Source: Promethearchaeota archaeon (GTDB lineage: Archaea; Asgardarchaeota; Lokiarchaeia; Sigynarchaeales; SOKP01). From it: a stretch of DNA of 49,396 nt. The notes beneath the pieces were generated by a model, which ran no database searches, was not told where the DNA came from, and worked only from the letters and a program-made list of their open reading frames with translations. Each line of letters starts with the position of its first letter. The stretch's first letter is position 1. The position numbers and the translations under genes were made by a program. Below are positions 10,043-17,176 of the stretch, one piece after another. The DNA lies in assembly GCA_019058515.1 (NCBI GenBank), contig JAHPYY010000138.1, forward strand, positions 1-49,396, read 5' to 3'.

Positions 10043-10754
10043 AAAAGTAGATGTGAGAAAACACGATCGGACTCTACCTTCAGGAGAGATTATAACTGTT
10101 AGAAAACATAAGCGAAGCGTACCCTTTGACATGGATAAATTTGAACCTTTAAGCGAAAAATGGGCAGAAAATTTTATCGAGAAACGATACAGAGAGACCC
10201 ATCCTGACGCCATAAATAAGTGTAAAGTGTGTTTTCTCTATCCAAATCCATTTTGGGTTAAACACCCCGAGAGATACGATGTATTTAAACTCGATTGCGA
10301 AGATGCTCCTGAATATCCTAAGATACCAGCTCAAGCGTATCCAAATCAAGTTATCAAGGTGAAAGGCAAATATTACCTTGGGAATAAACACGGTGTTTTT
10401 CGAAGAATCTTTCCCCCAAAAGTTAAACCAGATGAGCCAAAATTTACCAAACCTTTAACTAAAAAAGAAGAGGTTCTCAAACGATACGACTATAAGATTG
10501 AGCATGGTCAAAAACTCAATCAACAACAGATTAGTAAATTACCATCCGATCTAAAGGTGAAATATCGTAATCGACAGAGAGATATACTTGATATTCTTGA
10601 AAAAAGCAAGCGAGGAGATCCAATAACCAACGAGGAATTAAGGAAATTGCCAATGGACCTGCAAACTAAAGTCATTAACGAAATCGGATTTAGGAAAAAG
10701 CAAGAAAACATCAGAGAAACCTTCAAAAAAGCAGGAGTAGCATACAAATATTAA
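10035..10754 (+). CDS. Basic protein with 'R..sG..i.V..HkR' N-terminal motif
   Basis: 239 residues, strongly basic. The N-terminus (VRKHDRTLPSGEIITVRKHK) matches a short motif common at the start of phage and mobile-element proteins, and recurs in the gene at 10943. A Cys pair (CKVC, near residue 63) and a further Cys near 88 suggest a small metal site. The C-terminal half is helical and charged, with a repeated 'L(S/R)KLP.DL..K' element near residues 160 and 205. ATG is preceded by GAGGAG. It is the second gene of the first palindrome-controlled unit. Function unknown. Confidence 0.68.
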   Translation: MVRKVDVRKHDRTLPSGEIITVRKHKRSVPFDMDKFEPLSEKWAENFIEKRYRETHPDAINKCKVCFLYPNPFWVKHPERYDVFKLDCEDAPEYPKIPAQAYPNQVIKVKGKYYLGNKHGVFRRIFPPKVKPDEPKFTKPLTKKEEVLKRYDYKIEHGQKLNQQQISKLPSDLKVKYRNRQRDILDILEKSKRGDPITNEELRKLPMDLQTKVINEIGFRKKQENIRETFKKAGVAYKY

Positions 10755-10814
10755 TTTCAAATTAAGATTTTTTTATCTCTATTTTTTATTATTTTTATTT
10801 TACTTAAAAAAATA

Positions 10815-10929
10815 ACTCTCTTATGAGTAGATTCTTTTTTATTATAGACTTGATATAATTTACTTCCAAGCAGAATCCTTATAAATCTCAGATACTATTT
10901 ATAAATTAAAAACCTACTCAAATCTGAGT
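10815..10929 (+). promoter_or_regulatory. Promoter with two ACTCA-N4-TGAGT operators, copy 2
   Basis: ACTCTCTTATGAGT lies at 10815-10828 and ACTCAAATCTGAGT (perfect arms) at 10916-10929, 101 bp apart. A TATTTATAAAT box at 10896-10906 starts 20 bp before the proximal palindrome, exactly as in copy 1. Flanking bases are also partly alike, so the two regions look like an old duplication kept under selection. Confidence 0.75.
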
Positions 10930-10942
10930 TAATCAAAAGGAT

Positions 10943-11344
10943 GTGATAAAAATTAAAAAAAAAATTAATGTAAGTAGCTACGAAAAACGCGACGGTACTA
11001 TCGTGAGAGGGCACAAAAGAAGGATCGATATTAAGAAAAAACAAGAGGATTTACAAACAGAAATGCAGGTTGAGAAAGCACTTACCAACTTAGAAAAACG
11101 ATTGAGTTCAGAAAGTAAAAAAGACCGTAAAGAATTAAATAAACGAATAAGCGATAAAATAGACGATAGCGAGGCCGTACTCGGGAAATTAAGTAATTCA
11201 GTTGACGATAAGACCATTGAACTTCGAGAGGCTAAACAAGAAAAAAAGAACAAAAGGAAAAGCATTCAACGCCTTAAATCAGAAATTAACAAGGAAAAAA
11301 ACCGATTAAAGAAAGAAGCGATAAAAGAGATTAAGGACCTATAA
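10943..11344 (+). CDS. Small basic coiled-coil protein
   Basis: 133 residues from GTG 10943, with an AAAAGG site 8 bp upstream. The N-terminus carries the motif YEKRDGTIVRGHKRRI, related to the one in the gene at 10035. The rest is almost entirely Lys/Glu/Asp/Arg-rich and predicted to form a long helix or coiled coil. It is the only gene directly behind the second palindrome-controlled promoter. Possibly a scaffold or nucleic-acid-coating protein; function not recognised. Confidence 0.65.
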   Translation: MIKIKKKINVSSYEKRDGTIVRGHKRRIDIKKKQEDLQTEMQVEKALTNLEKRLSSESKKDRKELNKRISDKIDDSEAVLGKLSNSVDDKTIELREAKQEKKNKRKSIQRLKSEINKEKNRLKKEAIKEIKDL

Positions 11345-11488
11345 TATTTAAGCAAAAATTTTGTTTTTCTTCTATTTTTATTAGTAAAAGTATTCTTGGA
11401 AAAATAATCGTTCGAATTTCGATTTCTGTCGGATTTAAATAAAGCGAATTTCTATCTTCTCTTGACTAACCAAAAAATATAATTTAAA

Positions 11489-12778
11489 ATGATTAAAATT
11501 CAGAAACTAACATTTTTCCTTCTATTTTGCATCTTATTTTTAATCTTGATTCCATCAGGAAAATCTAATGGGACTAAAATAGAAACTATAACTGTTTTAA
11601 CGGAAGCATCGGATGATGCGAGAGTAGACGAAGGCCAAGCTTCTCTTAATTTTGGGGAGGACGATTATCTCTCAATCTCAGGATATTATGTAAAGGAAGG
11701 CGGCGAGATATTTGCCTCCGATTATGCCTATATTAAGTTTCCTTTAGGTGAGCGTCCTTCTCAATGGGACAAAGCAGAAATCTCTCTGTATTTCATTACA
11801 ATAGACGACCCAACTACAATTAACATACATTTAGTTAATAATAATTCTTGGAGCGAAGATACAATAACCTGGGATAATCGACCATTAGAAGGAGAACTCA
11901 TTACATCCTTTTCAATCTCCGAAGAAACAAAATATACTTTTGATGTCTCTAATTACATTCAAGATCCCTCTCTTTCAATCTGTATAAAATATCAGACGCC
12001 TACGGATACAAATGGAAAGGGTAACGATATAGTGAGTATAAATAATCCTTGGTTCAAATCAGAGGACAAACCTCATATCATATGGAGTTACGATGTTGAG
12101 AAATACATATCGGTTGTAAGCCCTGATAAAGATGAGGCTTGGAGTTTTGGAGATCATTTGATTAAATGGGAGTCTTCGGAAGGAATCGACGATGTAGATA
12201 TCGAATTATGGCGGGGGAACACGGTGATTGATGTTCTGACCTTCATTCAGACAGATAACGATGGATCTTATGAATGGAGAATCCATAGAGCTGACAATGA
12301 AACCTATATAACTGCTGACAATTATCGGATCAAGATAATTGACGACGATGACAGCGAAGTATACGGTTTTAGCGAATACTTCTCAATTGATACAACCATT
12401 GATTCTACGAAAGGACACTTTATTTGTCCCGGAGAACCATATACAGAACAATTTAATGGAGAAAAAGACTCCCAATTAGTTTTTGCTTACGAGTTTTCTT
12501 TAGAACAAAGATATTCCATCGCAATTCTTTCTCAAGATTCTACTCTTATGCATAAAGAAACTATAACTGCTCGCTCCGGAAATTTTGATTTCACTTCTGA
12601 TCGAACTGAAGTCTTACTTATAATAATCTCAATCGAGGAGGGTAAACAATGTGCGTATGTGAAAATGAATTATTACAATCCTTCTGAGATTATCTCTGGA
12701 TACCCTCTACTACCCTTGGTTTTAAGCCTGTCGGCAATTGGAATTATTCTAATCCTAAGAAAATCTAATTTTAAATAA
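11489..12778 (+). CDS. Secreted DNRLRE/CBM96-like and KNH-domain membrane-anchored protein
   Basis: 429 residues. A signal peptide (hydrophobic residues 7-24) is followed by a domain typical of the DNRLRE/CBM96 family (residues about 35-185): it begins with 'DARVDEG.ASLNFG', and contains a Trp-Ser-Glu-x-x-Ile-x-Trp-x-x-Arg-Pro stretch (WSEDTITWDNRP). Residues about 200-300 match the Ser/Thr-rich Kre9/KNH-type domain ('ISVVSPDKDEAWSFGDHLIKW...YRIKIID'). The C-terminus holds one membrane helix (about 402-422). It is an extracellular, probably carbohydrate-binding, membrane-anchored protein. A TATA-like TTTAAATAAA lies near 11433, so it probably has its own promoter. Host origin is possible, but it is embedded in the element. 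Confidence 0.8.
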   Translation: MIKIQKLTFFLLFCILFLILIPSGKSNGTKIETITVLTEASDDARVDEGQASLNFGEDDYLSISGYYVKEGGEIFASDYAYIKFPLGERPSQWDKAEISLYFITIDDPTTINIHLVNNNSWSEDTITWDNRPLEGELITSFSISEETKYTFDVSNYIQDPSLSICIKYQTPTDTNGKGNDIVSINNPWFKSEDKPHIIWSYDVEKYISVVSPDKDEAWSFGDHLIKWESSEGIDDVDIELWRGNTVIDVLTFIQTDNDGSYEWRIHRADNETYITADNYRIKIIDDDDSEVYGFSEYFSIDTTIDSTKGHFICPGEPYTEQFNGEKDSQLVFAYEFSLEQRYSIAILSQDSTLMHKETITARSGNFDFTSDRTEVLLIIISIEEGKQCAYVKMNYYNPSEIISGYPLLPLVLSLSAIGIILILRKSNFK

Positions 12779-12827
12779 TTTTTTTTTATTTTTTACTTTC
12801 AATCACCACTCCCTAAGGATAAGTGGT
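12779..12827 (+). terminator. T-tract and hairpin downstream of the secreted protein
   Basis: A T-rich run starts directly at the stop codon (12779 to about 12795), a usual archaeal termination signal. It is followed by a hairpin, ACCACT (12805-12810) with AGTGGT (12822-12827) and an 11-base loop. The rest of the 360-bp gap to 13138 is AT-rich; I see no other gene or repeat in it. Confidence 0.45.
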
Positions 12828-13137
12828 TCATTAGAGACTTTAGCTTTACTGATTTACTGGTAATTTAAATATCATGCTTCGCTTTGTGATTATAGCCTTA
12901 ATGCTCAAAATATCGTAGGGTTTTGTGGTAAAAATTGATTACACATTTTCGACGCTTTTTTTGCCTTTAAATACCCTAAAAATCGCGATTTAAATAAAAA
13001 TTTTTATACATATCTTAAAAGTAAAAAAATAGTGCCTTAACAAAGCAATTTTATAAATGCAAACCAAAATAAAATTTATGAAAAAAGATGAGTAAATATA
13101 TTTTTTATTTAAAAATAAATAAAGGAACCCAGGGTTA

Positions 13138-13299
13138 ATGATGTCTAAAAATGACAAATTTAGCGAGAAATTGGAATGCAAATTATACTTCATTGAGACC
13201 GAAATTAATGATGAACAACTGCAAAAAATTAAGCAATTTTTAAAAGTTAATCACATAAAAGTTAATATGATTAAAGAAATAATCGTCTTGAATGATTAA
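13138..13299 (+). CDS. Small acidic/basic protein of 53 residues
   Basis: A 53-residue frame starts at the double ATG 13138/13141 behind AGGG and ends 4 bp inside the convergent AbrB-like gene. It is rich in Lys, Glu and Ile with one Cys. No family is recognised, and the short length makes the call tentative. Its place beside the divergent AbrB pair suggests a regulatory partner. Confidence 0.4.
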   Translation: MMSKNDKFSEKLECKLYFIETEINDEQLQKIKQFLKVNHIKVNMIKEIIVLND

Positions 13300-13481
13300 T
13301 CATCTTCGGTCTCATTTTCTTCCGATTTTGCTAAATATATGATATAAGATGTACCAGGATCGATTAAACCGTTTTCAATGAAATTTTTTGGAATGTTAAA
13401 GACATATCGTTCTCCCATCTTTGCTGGTTTTCGTATAAATCGTACGACTGCTTTTGTAAAATCAATGTCTCTTTCATTCAT
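13296..13481 (-). CDS. AbrB/SpoVT-fold DNA-binding protein (switch gene 1)
   Basis: 61 residues. The core (RKPAKMGERYVFNIPKNFIE, then NGLIDPGTSYIIYL) follows the archaeal AbrB/MazE swapped-hairpin pattern: basic strand, 'hxIPK' turn, helix, 'G.h.pG..y.v.l'. The C-terminus is acidic. Such proteins bind DNA as dimers and often repress their own promoters. It is transcribed away from a second AbrB-like gene (13631), with a 149-bp region of repeated TAAGTAT half-sites between them. This is the arrangement of a lysogeny-type switch, inferred from layout. Confidence 0.7.
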   Translation of the reverse strand: MNERDIDFTKAVVRFIRKPAKMGERYVFNIPKNFIENGLIDPGTSYIIYLAKSEENETEDD

Positions 13482-13630
13482 ACTTAATATATACCTTTTT
13501 CTATATTAAGAGTTTATTTTTTCCGTATTCTAAGCGTCATTTCCTTAAGTATGATTTTTCGTATACTAAAACTTATAAGTTTATAAGGTTATATATAATT
13601 CTAAGTATACAAAAAAGTATTATAAAAAGA
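13480..13630. promoter_or_regulatory. Divergent promoter region with repeated half-sites
   Basis: Between the two AbrB-like genes lie TAAGTAT at 13546-13552 and 13602-13608 and its complement ATACTTA at 13480-13486, plus an inverted repeat CTTAATATA (13483-13491) / TATATTAAG (13502-13510) next to the minus-strand start. TATA-like stretches (TTATAAG, TATATATAA) lie at about 13574-13598. These are good candidate operators for one or both AbrB-like proteins. Confidence 0.6.
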
Positions 13631-13840
13631 ATGATGGTTGGAACTATAAAAATTAAAAATAGAAAAATCGTTAAACAGGGACAAAGTCATTTCATCTACA
13701 TTCCAAAAGCTTATATTAACAATGAGCTGATTGATGTCAATGAAAAATATGATGTTATTCTCTTTATACAAGGCGAAGAATCGAAAAAAAAGCATACTTC
13801 TCTTAATAATTCAACTAAAATAGAGTCAATTGAATCATAA
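13631..13840 (+). CDS. AbrB/SpoVT-fold DNA-binding protein (switch gene 2)
   Basis: 69 residues (68 from the second ATG at 13634). The core 'IKNRKIVKQGQSHFIYIPKA' then 'NNELIDVNEKYDVILF' fits the AbrB/MazE fold, as in the divergent gene at 13481. A Lys/Ser/Asn-rich tail follows. It leads into the long rightward block (HNH gene 17 bp on), so its promoter may drive the early genes of the element. Confidence 0.68.
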   Translation: MMVGTIKIKNRKIVKQGQSHFIYIPKAYINNELIDVNEKYDVILFIQGEESKKKHTSLNNSTKIESIES

Positions 13841-13857
13841 AGAGGGTGGTCATCATA

Positions 13858-14412
13858 GTGCGTCCATTATCAAAAAATACTCTATCGATACTCGCAATGA
13901 AAGATTCGGGAGTAGCGCAGAGGGAGATTGCACGCAAATTAGGTGTGACTGAACAGGCGGTTAGTAATGCAATAAGAAGACATAGTTCTAAAAGCCCAAT
14001 CGAGCTTAGAGATTTTTATAAGCGAGCAATTAAACCAAAGAAAGATACTTTACTGGGATTTCCGCTTAGATTTTTCTATGAAAACATGCTTGCATTATCT
14101 TCAGGTAAGATGCCCAAAATTGACTGGACTAATAATTTCCTAAAAGACAAGTATGTTTATTCTCAAGTAATTTCCAAATTGGAAAGGCAAGGAAAGTTAA
14201 TTGTCTTATTTTATCTCTCGTCTGAGTGGAAAAAGGTCAGAATTTCAATTTTCCTTAGGGACCAGCACACTTGCAGACTCTGTGGAATTAGGCACAGTAA
14301 AATGGATGTCCATCATATAAACAGCGCAATTTACAACCCAGAGCTTTGTCTCTATGAAAAGAACCTTTTATTAGTATGTAAAAACTGCCATCAAGAAATT
14401 TCGAGGGATTAA
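13858..14412 (+). CDS. HTH-HNH endonuclease
   Basis: 184 residues from GTG 13858, chosen because GGTGGT (13845-13850) sits 7 bases upstream; an ATA at 13855 or GTG at 13846 are in-frame alternatives. Residues about 8-45 form a helix-turn-helix (SGVAQREIARKLGVTEQAVS). The C-terminus is an HNH nuclease: CRLC, then DVHHIN, then NLLLVCKNCH, with both zinc-binding Cys pairs and the catalytic His pair present. It probably cuts DNA at sites chosen by the HTH. A packaging nicking enzyme, a homing nuclease or a host-takeover nuclease are all possible. Its place right after the switch suggests early expression. Confidence 0.8.
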   Translation: MRPLSKNTLSILAMKDSGVAQREIARKLGVTEQAVSNAIRRHSSKSPIELRDFYKRAIKPKKDTLLGFPLRFFYENMLALSSGKMPKIDWTNNFLKDKYVYSQVISKLERQGKLIVLFYLSSEWKKVRISIFLRDQHTCRLCGIRHSKMDVHHINSAIYNPELCLYEKNLLLVCKNCHQEISRD

Positions 14413-14416
14413 AAAT

Positions 14417-15115
14417 ATGACCCGAGCTGAAAAGGTGCTAAAATATCTAAAGGAACAGGAGAAGGAGGTCTCTAATGATGACTTATGTGAGGAAACGGGG
14501 ATAAGTCCATCGAATATGTCAAAAATCCTCAAACCTTTAGAAAAGGAAGGCAAAATTCGAAAAAGATATGAACAACAGGGCCGTGCAAAATATGTTTACA
14601 TCTCATTGACTAATAGTCATACTAATAGTGAAGTATTGACTAATAGTCAACCTAAACAGTTGACTAATAGTCGTCTGAACACATATAATAAAACTCCTAA
14701 AGTAAGCAAGGATAAATCAAAGATTAAAGAGGTATCTGCAACTAATAGTCAACCTAAACAATTGACTAATAGTCGTCTGAACACATATAATAAAACTCCT
14801 AAAGTAAGCAAGGATAAATCAAAGATTAAAGAGGTATCTGCAACTAATAGTCAACCTAAACAATTGACTAATAGTAATATTAAGACTAATGGTCATATAA
14901 CTATTAGTCGCAAAAAGCCCCCGGTTACTATCGATGTTCAAACGGGTACCAAACTTATCCTGGAAAAAGTAATTAAATTTCTAAAAGAGAAATCGGGAGC
15001 TGATTATCAGTATATTTTAAGGGTGTTAACCTCAACCGGGAATAATTACAATTATTTGCGTTTTAAACTTGAGGATCTAATCCAAATTCTAATAGAAATG
15101 AGGTTGATCTCCTGA
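14417..15115 (+). CDS. Winged-helix protein carrying iterons in its own gene
   Basis: 232 residues. Residues 1-65 are a winged helix (LKEQEKEVSNDDLCEETGIS.. then a beta-wing ending AKYVYISL). Residues about 66-160 are a low-complexity linker made of a 34-residue unit (starting TNSQPKQLTNSRLNTYNK) present twice plus partial copies. Residues 165-232 form a separate helical C-terminal domain. At DNA level the linker holds ten copies of ACTAATAGT(C), often as the palindrome TTGACTAATAGTCAA. An N-terminal DNA-binding domain, an iteron-bearing linker and a C-terminal interaction domain is the layout of the lambda O replication initiator gene; homology is not implied. It ends at the start of the next gene (TGAATG). 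Confidence 0.72.
   Translation: MTRAEKVLKYLKEQEKEVSNDDLCEETGISPSNMSKILKPLEKEGKIRKRYEQQGRAKYVYISLTNSHTNSEVLTNSQPKQLTNSRLNTYNKTPKVSKDKSKIKEVSATNSQPKQLTNSRLNTYNKTPKVSKDKSKIKEVSATNSQPKQLTNSNIKTNGHITISRKKPPVTIDVQTGTKLILEKVIKFLKEKSGADYQYILRVLTSTGNNYNYLRFKLEDLIQILIEMRLIS
14606..14909 (+). repeat. Ten intragenic iterons (TTGACTAATAGTCAA type)
   Basis: Core ACTAATAGT occurs at about 14606-14620, 14621-14630, 14636-14650 (perfect 15-bp palindrome around a central A), 14660-14673, 14741-14752, 14762-14775, 14843-14854 and 14864-14877; a variant, GACTAATGGTC, lies at 14884-14894 and a reversed copy at 14900-14909. A 102-bp unit repeats in tandem at 14639-14740 and 14741-14842, with a third start at 14843. 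I see no further copy elsewhere in the window. Confidence 0.85.
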
Positions 15116-15370
15116 ATGAATAAAATAATTAGAGTGATTTACAACTGCTATTTAGTTAGTACATTAGCCTTTTTAGTGACATGTGTTTACGGAACATTCA
15201 GCGTAATCCTCTATATATTTCAAGGCCTTCCAGTTAGGATAACTGAACCCAATGTAATTCTCTATACATTCGAATTTATTTGGGGTTTAATTTCTCTTCC
15301 AGGTCTTTTACTATTTACGATAAAAACAATTAAAAAATGTTCAAAATGTGAAAATGAAATTTTTCACTAA
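15116..15370 (+). CDS. Small membrane protein with C-terminal Cys pair
   Basis: 84 residues, two membrane helices (about 12-35 and 50-72) and a short tail with a CSKC pair that could bind a metal. The ATG abuts the preceding TGA. Co-transcribed with the winged-helix gene and two other small membrane proteins. Function unknown. Confidence 0.62.
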   Translation: MNKIIRVIYNCYLVSTLAFLVTCVYGTFSVILYIFQGLPVRITEPNVILYTFEFIWGLISLPGLLLFTIKTIKKCSKCENEIFH

Positions 15371-15392
15371 TAGAAATGGGGTTGATAAAGTA

Positions 15393-15557
15393 ATGGAGCT
15401 GATATTAGAATTTGCTATAGGTGTTGGATGTTTGGCTCTCGTTCTCATTCATGTTATAATTTTTGGAGTAGTAACTTACGTAATTATTTCAATTCTTATT
15501 CAAATCTACGAAAAATTAAGTAATTATTTGAGAAAAATAAAGGAAGAGGTTGATTAG
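15393..15557 (+). CDS. Single-helix membrane protein, 54 residues
   Basis: ATG 15393 is preceded by GGGGTTGAT, a recurrent Shine-Dalgarno form in this block, so I prefer it to the GTG at 15348 that would overlap the previous gene. One long membrane helix (about residues 6-38) and a basic C-terminus. Function unknown. Confidence 0.55.
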   Translation: MELILEFAIGVGCLALVLIHVIIFGVVTYVIISILIQIYEKLSNYLRKIKEEVD

Positions 15558-15560
15558 CTA

Positions 15561-16136
15561 ATGGAATTAGACGAATTTCAAGAACTAAATCGAAAATACG
15601 CGCCCAAAACGCAATACATAACGAAAGAATGCAAGTATTGCGGGAAATCTTTTGAGATCGATAAAAGGGAAGATTGGGGGCCCTATAATAAATTTTGCTC
15701 TAAAGGGTGTTCGCACCGATATCGAGATCAAAAAGATTTAGATTATCAAAAATACGTGGTTAAAGCGAGAAAGGAGTATAGAGAGACTGGGCAGATTGAT
15801 TCTAAACGAGCTTGCATATTACTGTCCTGTAAACCTATGCGAGACCTTGCTATTCAGAAGTGTGACGACCTTGGGTTAAGCGAAGCAACCAAGCAAAAAA
15901 CTATTGAAATAATTACGCAATACGAGAAAAGACGAGGGATAGGAGCTACTCCTCGCATTAGAACGATTTCTGCAGGAGCGGTCTATCTTGCGGGCTTAAT
16001 TACAAAAGAATCCGTAACTCAAGATAAGATTGCAGCTGCTTTTGATATTGTTGCTGCTACGGTTAGATCCGGATATAGATGTATTCGAAATTTAATTAAA
16101 TTCGAAAGGGGAGGCAAAATCGAATGGAAAGAATAG
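15561..16136 (+). CDS. TFB/TFIIB-like transcription factor with one cyclin repeat
   Basis: 191 residues. A zinc finger at the N-terminus uses C24, C27, C46 and C50. Residues about 85-180 fit one TFIIB/TFB cyclin repeat: 'KCDDLGLSEATKQKTIEII' (helices 1-2), 'TISAGAVYLAGLI' (the iAAg.vYlA motif) and 'VTQDKIAAAFDIVAATVRSG' (the tq.eiA...v...tvR motif). Host TFB has a zinc ribbon, a B-reader/linker and two cyclin repeats, about 300 residues; this one is shorter, and its finger looks more FCS/MYM-like than ribbon-like. It may recruit RNA polymerase to element promoters or antagonise host TFB. SD GGTTGAT lies 5 bases before ATG. Confidence 0.68.
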   Translation: MELDEFQELNRKYAPKTQYITKECKYCGKSFEIDKREDWGPYNKFCSKGCSHRYRDQKDLDYQKYVVKARKEYRETGQIDSKRACILLSCKPMRDLAIQKCDDLGLSEATKQKTIEIITQYEKRRGIGATPRIRTISAGAVYLAGLITKESVTQDKIAAAFDIVAATVRSGYRCIRNLIKFERGGKIEWKE

Positions 16137-16531
16137 AAAATAGTGGAAGAAATAATTTATATCTCTCTATTGGGCTTTTTTCAAGTTGTATTGTAGTAAT
16201 CTTATTGACTTCTTTAGGAATAGTTTCTATGGCAATAGGCATCCAATTTAGCATAATGCTGCTTATTGCATCGGGCTTTATTTTTGCTTTCTGGTATTTT
16301 TGCAGCATTGAAGCTAAATGTGAGAAAATCTTCTTAAACAGCTCCAAAGAGTCAGATTGCTATAATTATAAATTACTTGACGAGTTTTCATTTGCGATCT
16401 ATAGACTCTCTGGTAGATTGTGTGACCAAGGAATCCGAGATTACCTTGAGATTTACCTTAAGAGGGCCAAGCAAAAGCGGGAAATCTTAGCAAGATTGGA
16501 TAAGATCCTTAAAGAGGGAAATAGGGGTTGA
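16124..16531 (+). CDS. Membrane protein with cytosolic helical domain
   Basis: 135 residues with two membrane helices (about 12-35 and 38-60) and a helical C-terminal part. ATG overlaps the end of the TFB-like gene by 13 bp, with SD GGGGAGG inside that gene. Translationally coupled; function unknown. Confidence 0.62.
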   Translation: MERIENSGRNNLYLSIGLFSSCIVVILLTSLGIVSMAIGIQFSIMLLIASGFIFAFWYFCSIEAKCEKIFLNSSKESDCYNYKLLDEFSFAIYRLSGRLCDQGIRDYLEIYLKRAKQKREILARLDKILKEGNRG

Positions 16532-16535
16532 TTGA

Positions 16536-16670
16536 ATGAAAGTCGTTAGAAATGTGAAAATTGGCAAGATTGATTTAAATAAAATTCAAGAATCGGTCGA
16601 AAATGGTCAATTTCGAGAGGAATTAAGTAAAATTGTAATTAAGCCTAACAAGGCTAAAAGAGGAGTGTAA
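16536..16670 (+). CDS. Small basic protein of 44 residues
   Basis: A 44-residue frame (MKVVRNVKIGKIDLNKIQES..) with SD GGGGTTGAT just upstream of ATG, filling the gap between two coupled genes (5 bp before, 2 bp after). Basic, no Cys. The fit of start, SD and spacing argues that it is real. Confidence 0.5.
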   Translation: MKVVRNVKIGKIDLNKIQESVENGQFREELSKIVIKPNKAKRGV

Positions 16671-16672
16671 TC

Positions 16673-17176
16673 ATGTTTGAAGAACATTGCTTAACCTGTA
16701 AAAATTATCATCAGGAAGATAAATATATGGGAAAATGCGACCTAAAACCTAACGAAATCATCGCTTTTTTTGATAAATGCGATAAATTCTATTGTAAGTT
16801 TTCTGACAAGTTAGATCTTCGAGAATTAGATAATTTATCAATTGAATCCAAATTAGCTAAATTATACCAAGTTTTTCATCCTGACAAGAAAAATTTCAGT
16901 ATCTCAAAGTATAAGGTATTAGTAAATCGTAGCTATGGCGAAAGCAAAAAATTAGGGTTTTATCGTATTGTAAAGATATTAGAAAGCATGTATCACGTGC
17001 TTAACGATGCTGTAGATCTTTTTGACGAAGTATTTTCAATTGTTAATAACCGTTTAAAAGAAGAGCGTTATATCCATGCCAATTTTGAGAATCTTACTGA
17101 CAGTGTTCTAAAATTACAACATTATGCTAATTTTGAGGATTTAAGCGACCAATACGAAGAGGAGTATTTCGAATAA
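16673..17176 (+). CDS. Unknown protein with N-terminal zinc-binding Cys cluster
   Basis: 167 residues. The first 45 hold five or more Cys/His in a CLTCKNYH...C...CDKFYC arrangement, a likely zinc finger. The remainder is helical with an acidic end. Its last base overlaps the start of the Topo VI-A-like gene (TAATG), and GAGGAG just before serves that gene. Possibly a partner of the Topo VI-A-like protein. The stretch 'HPDKK' is not enough to call a J domain. Confidence 0.6.
   Translation: MFEEHCLTCKNYHQEDKYMGKCDLKPNEIIAFFDKCDKFYCKFSDKLDLRELDNLSIESKLAKLYQVFHPDKKNFSISKYKVLVNRSYGESKKLGFYRIVKILESMYHVLNDAVDLFDEVFSIVNNRLKEERYIHANFENLTDSVLKLQHYANFEDLSDQYEEEYFE

Noticed and set aside
12990..13193. 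67-codon minus-strand frame
   Set aside because: Overlaps the better-supported small plus-strand gene at 13138, is rich in Phe/Ile/Tyr from A/T-rich DNA and has no SD.
16673..17176. J-domain (HPD motif) in the Cys-cluster protein
   Set aside because: Only the tripeptide fits; the flanking helices do not have J-domain spacing.
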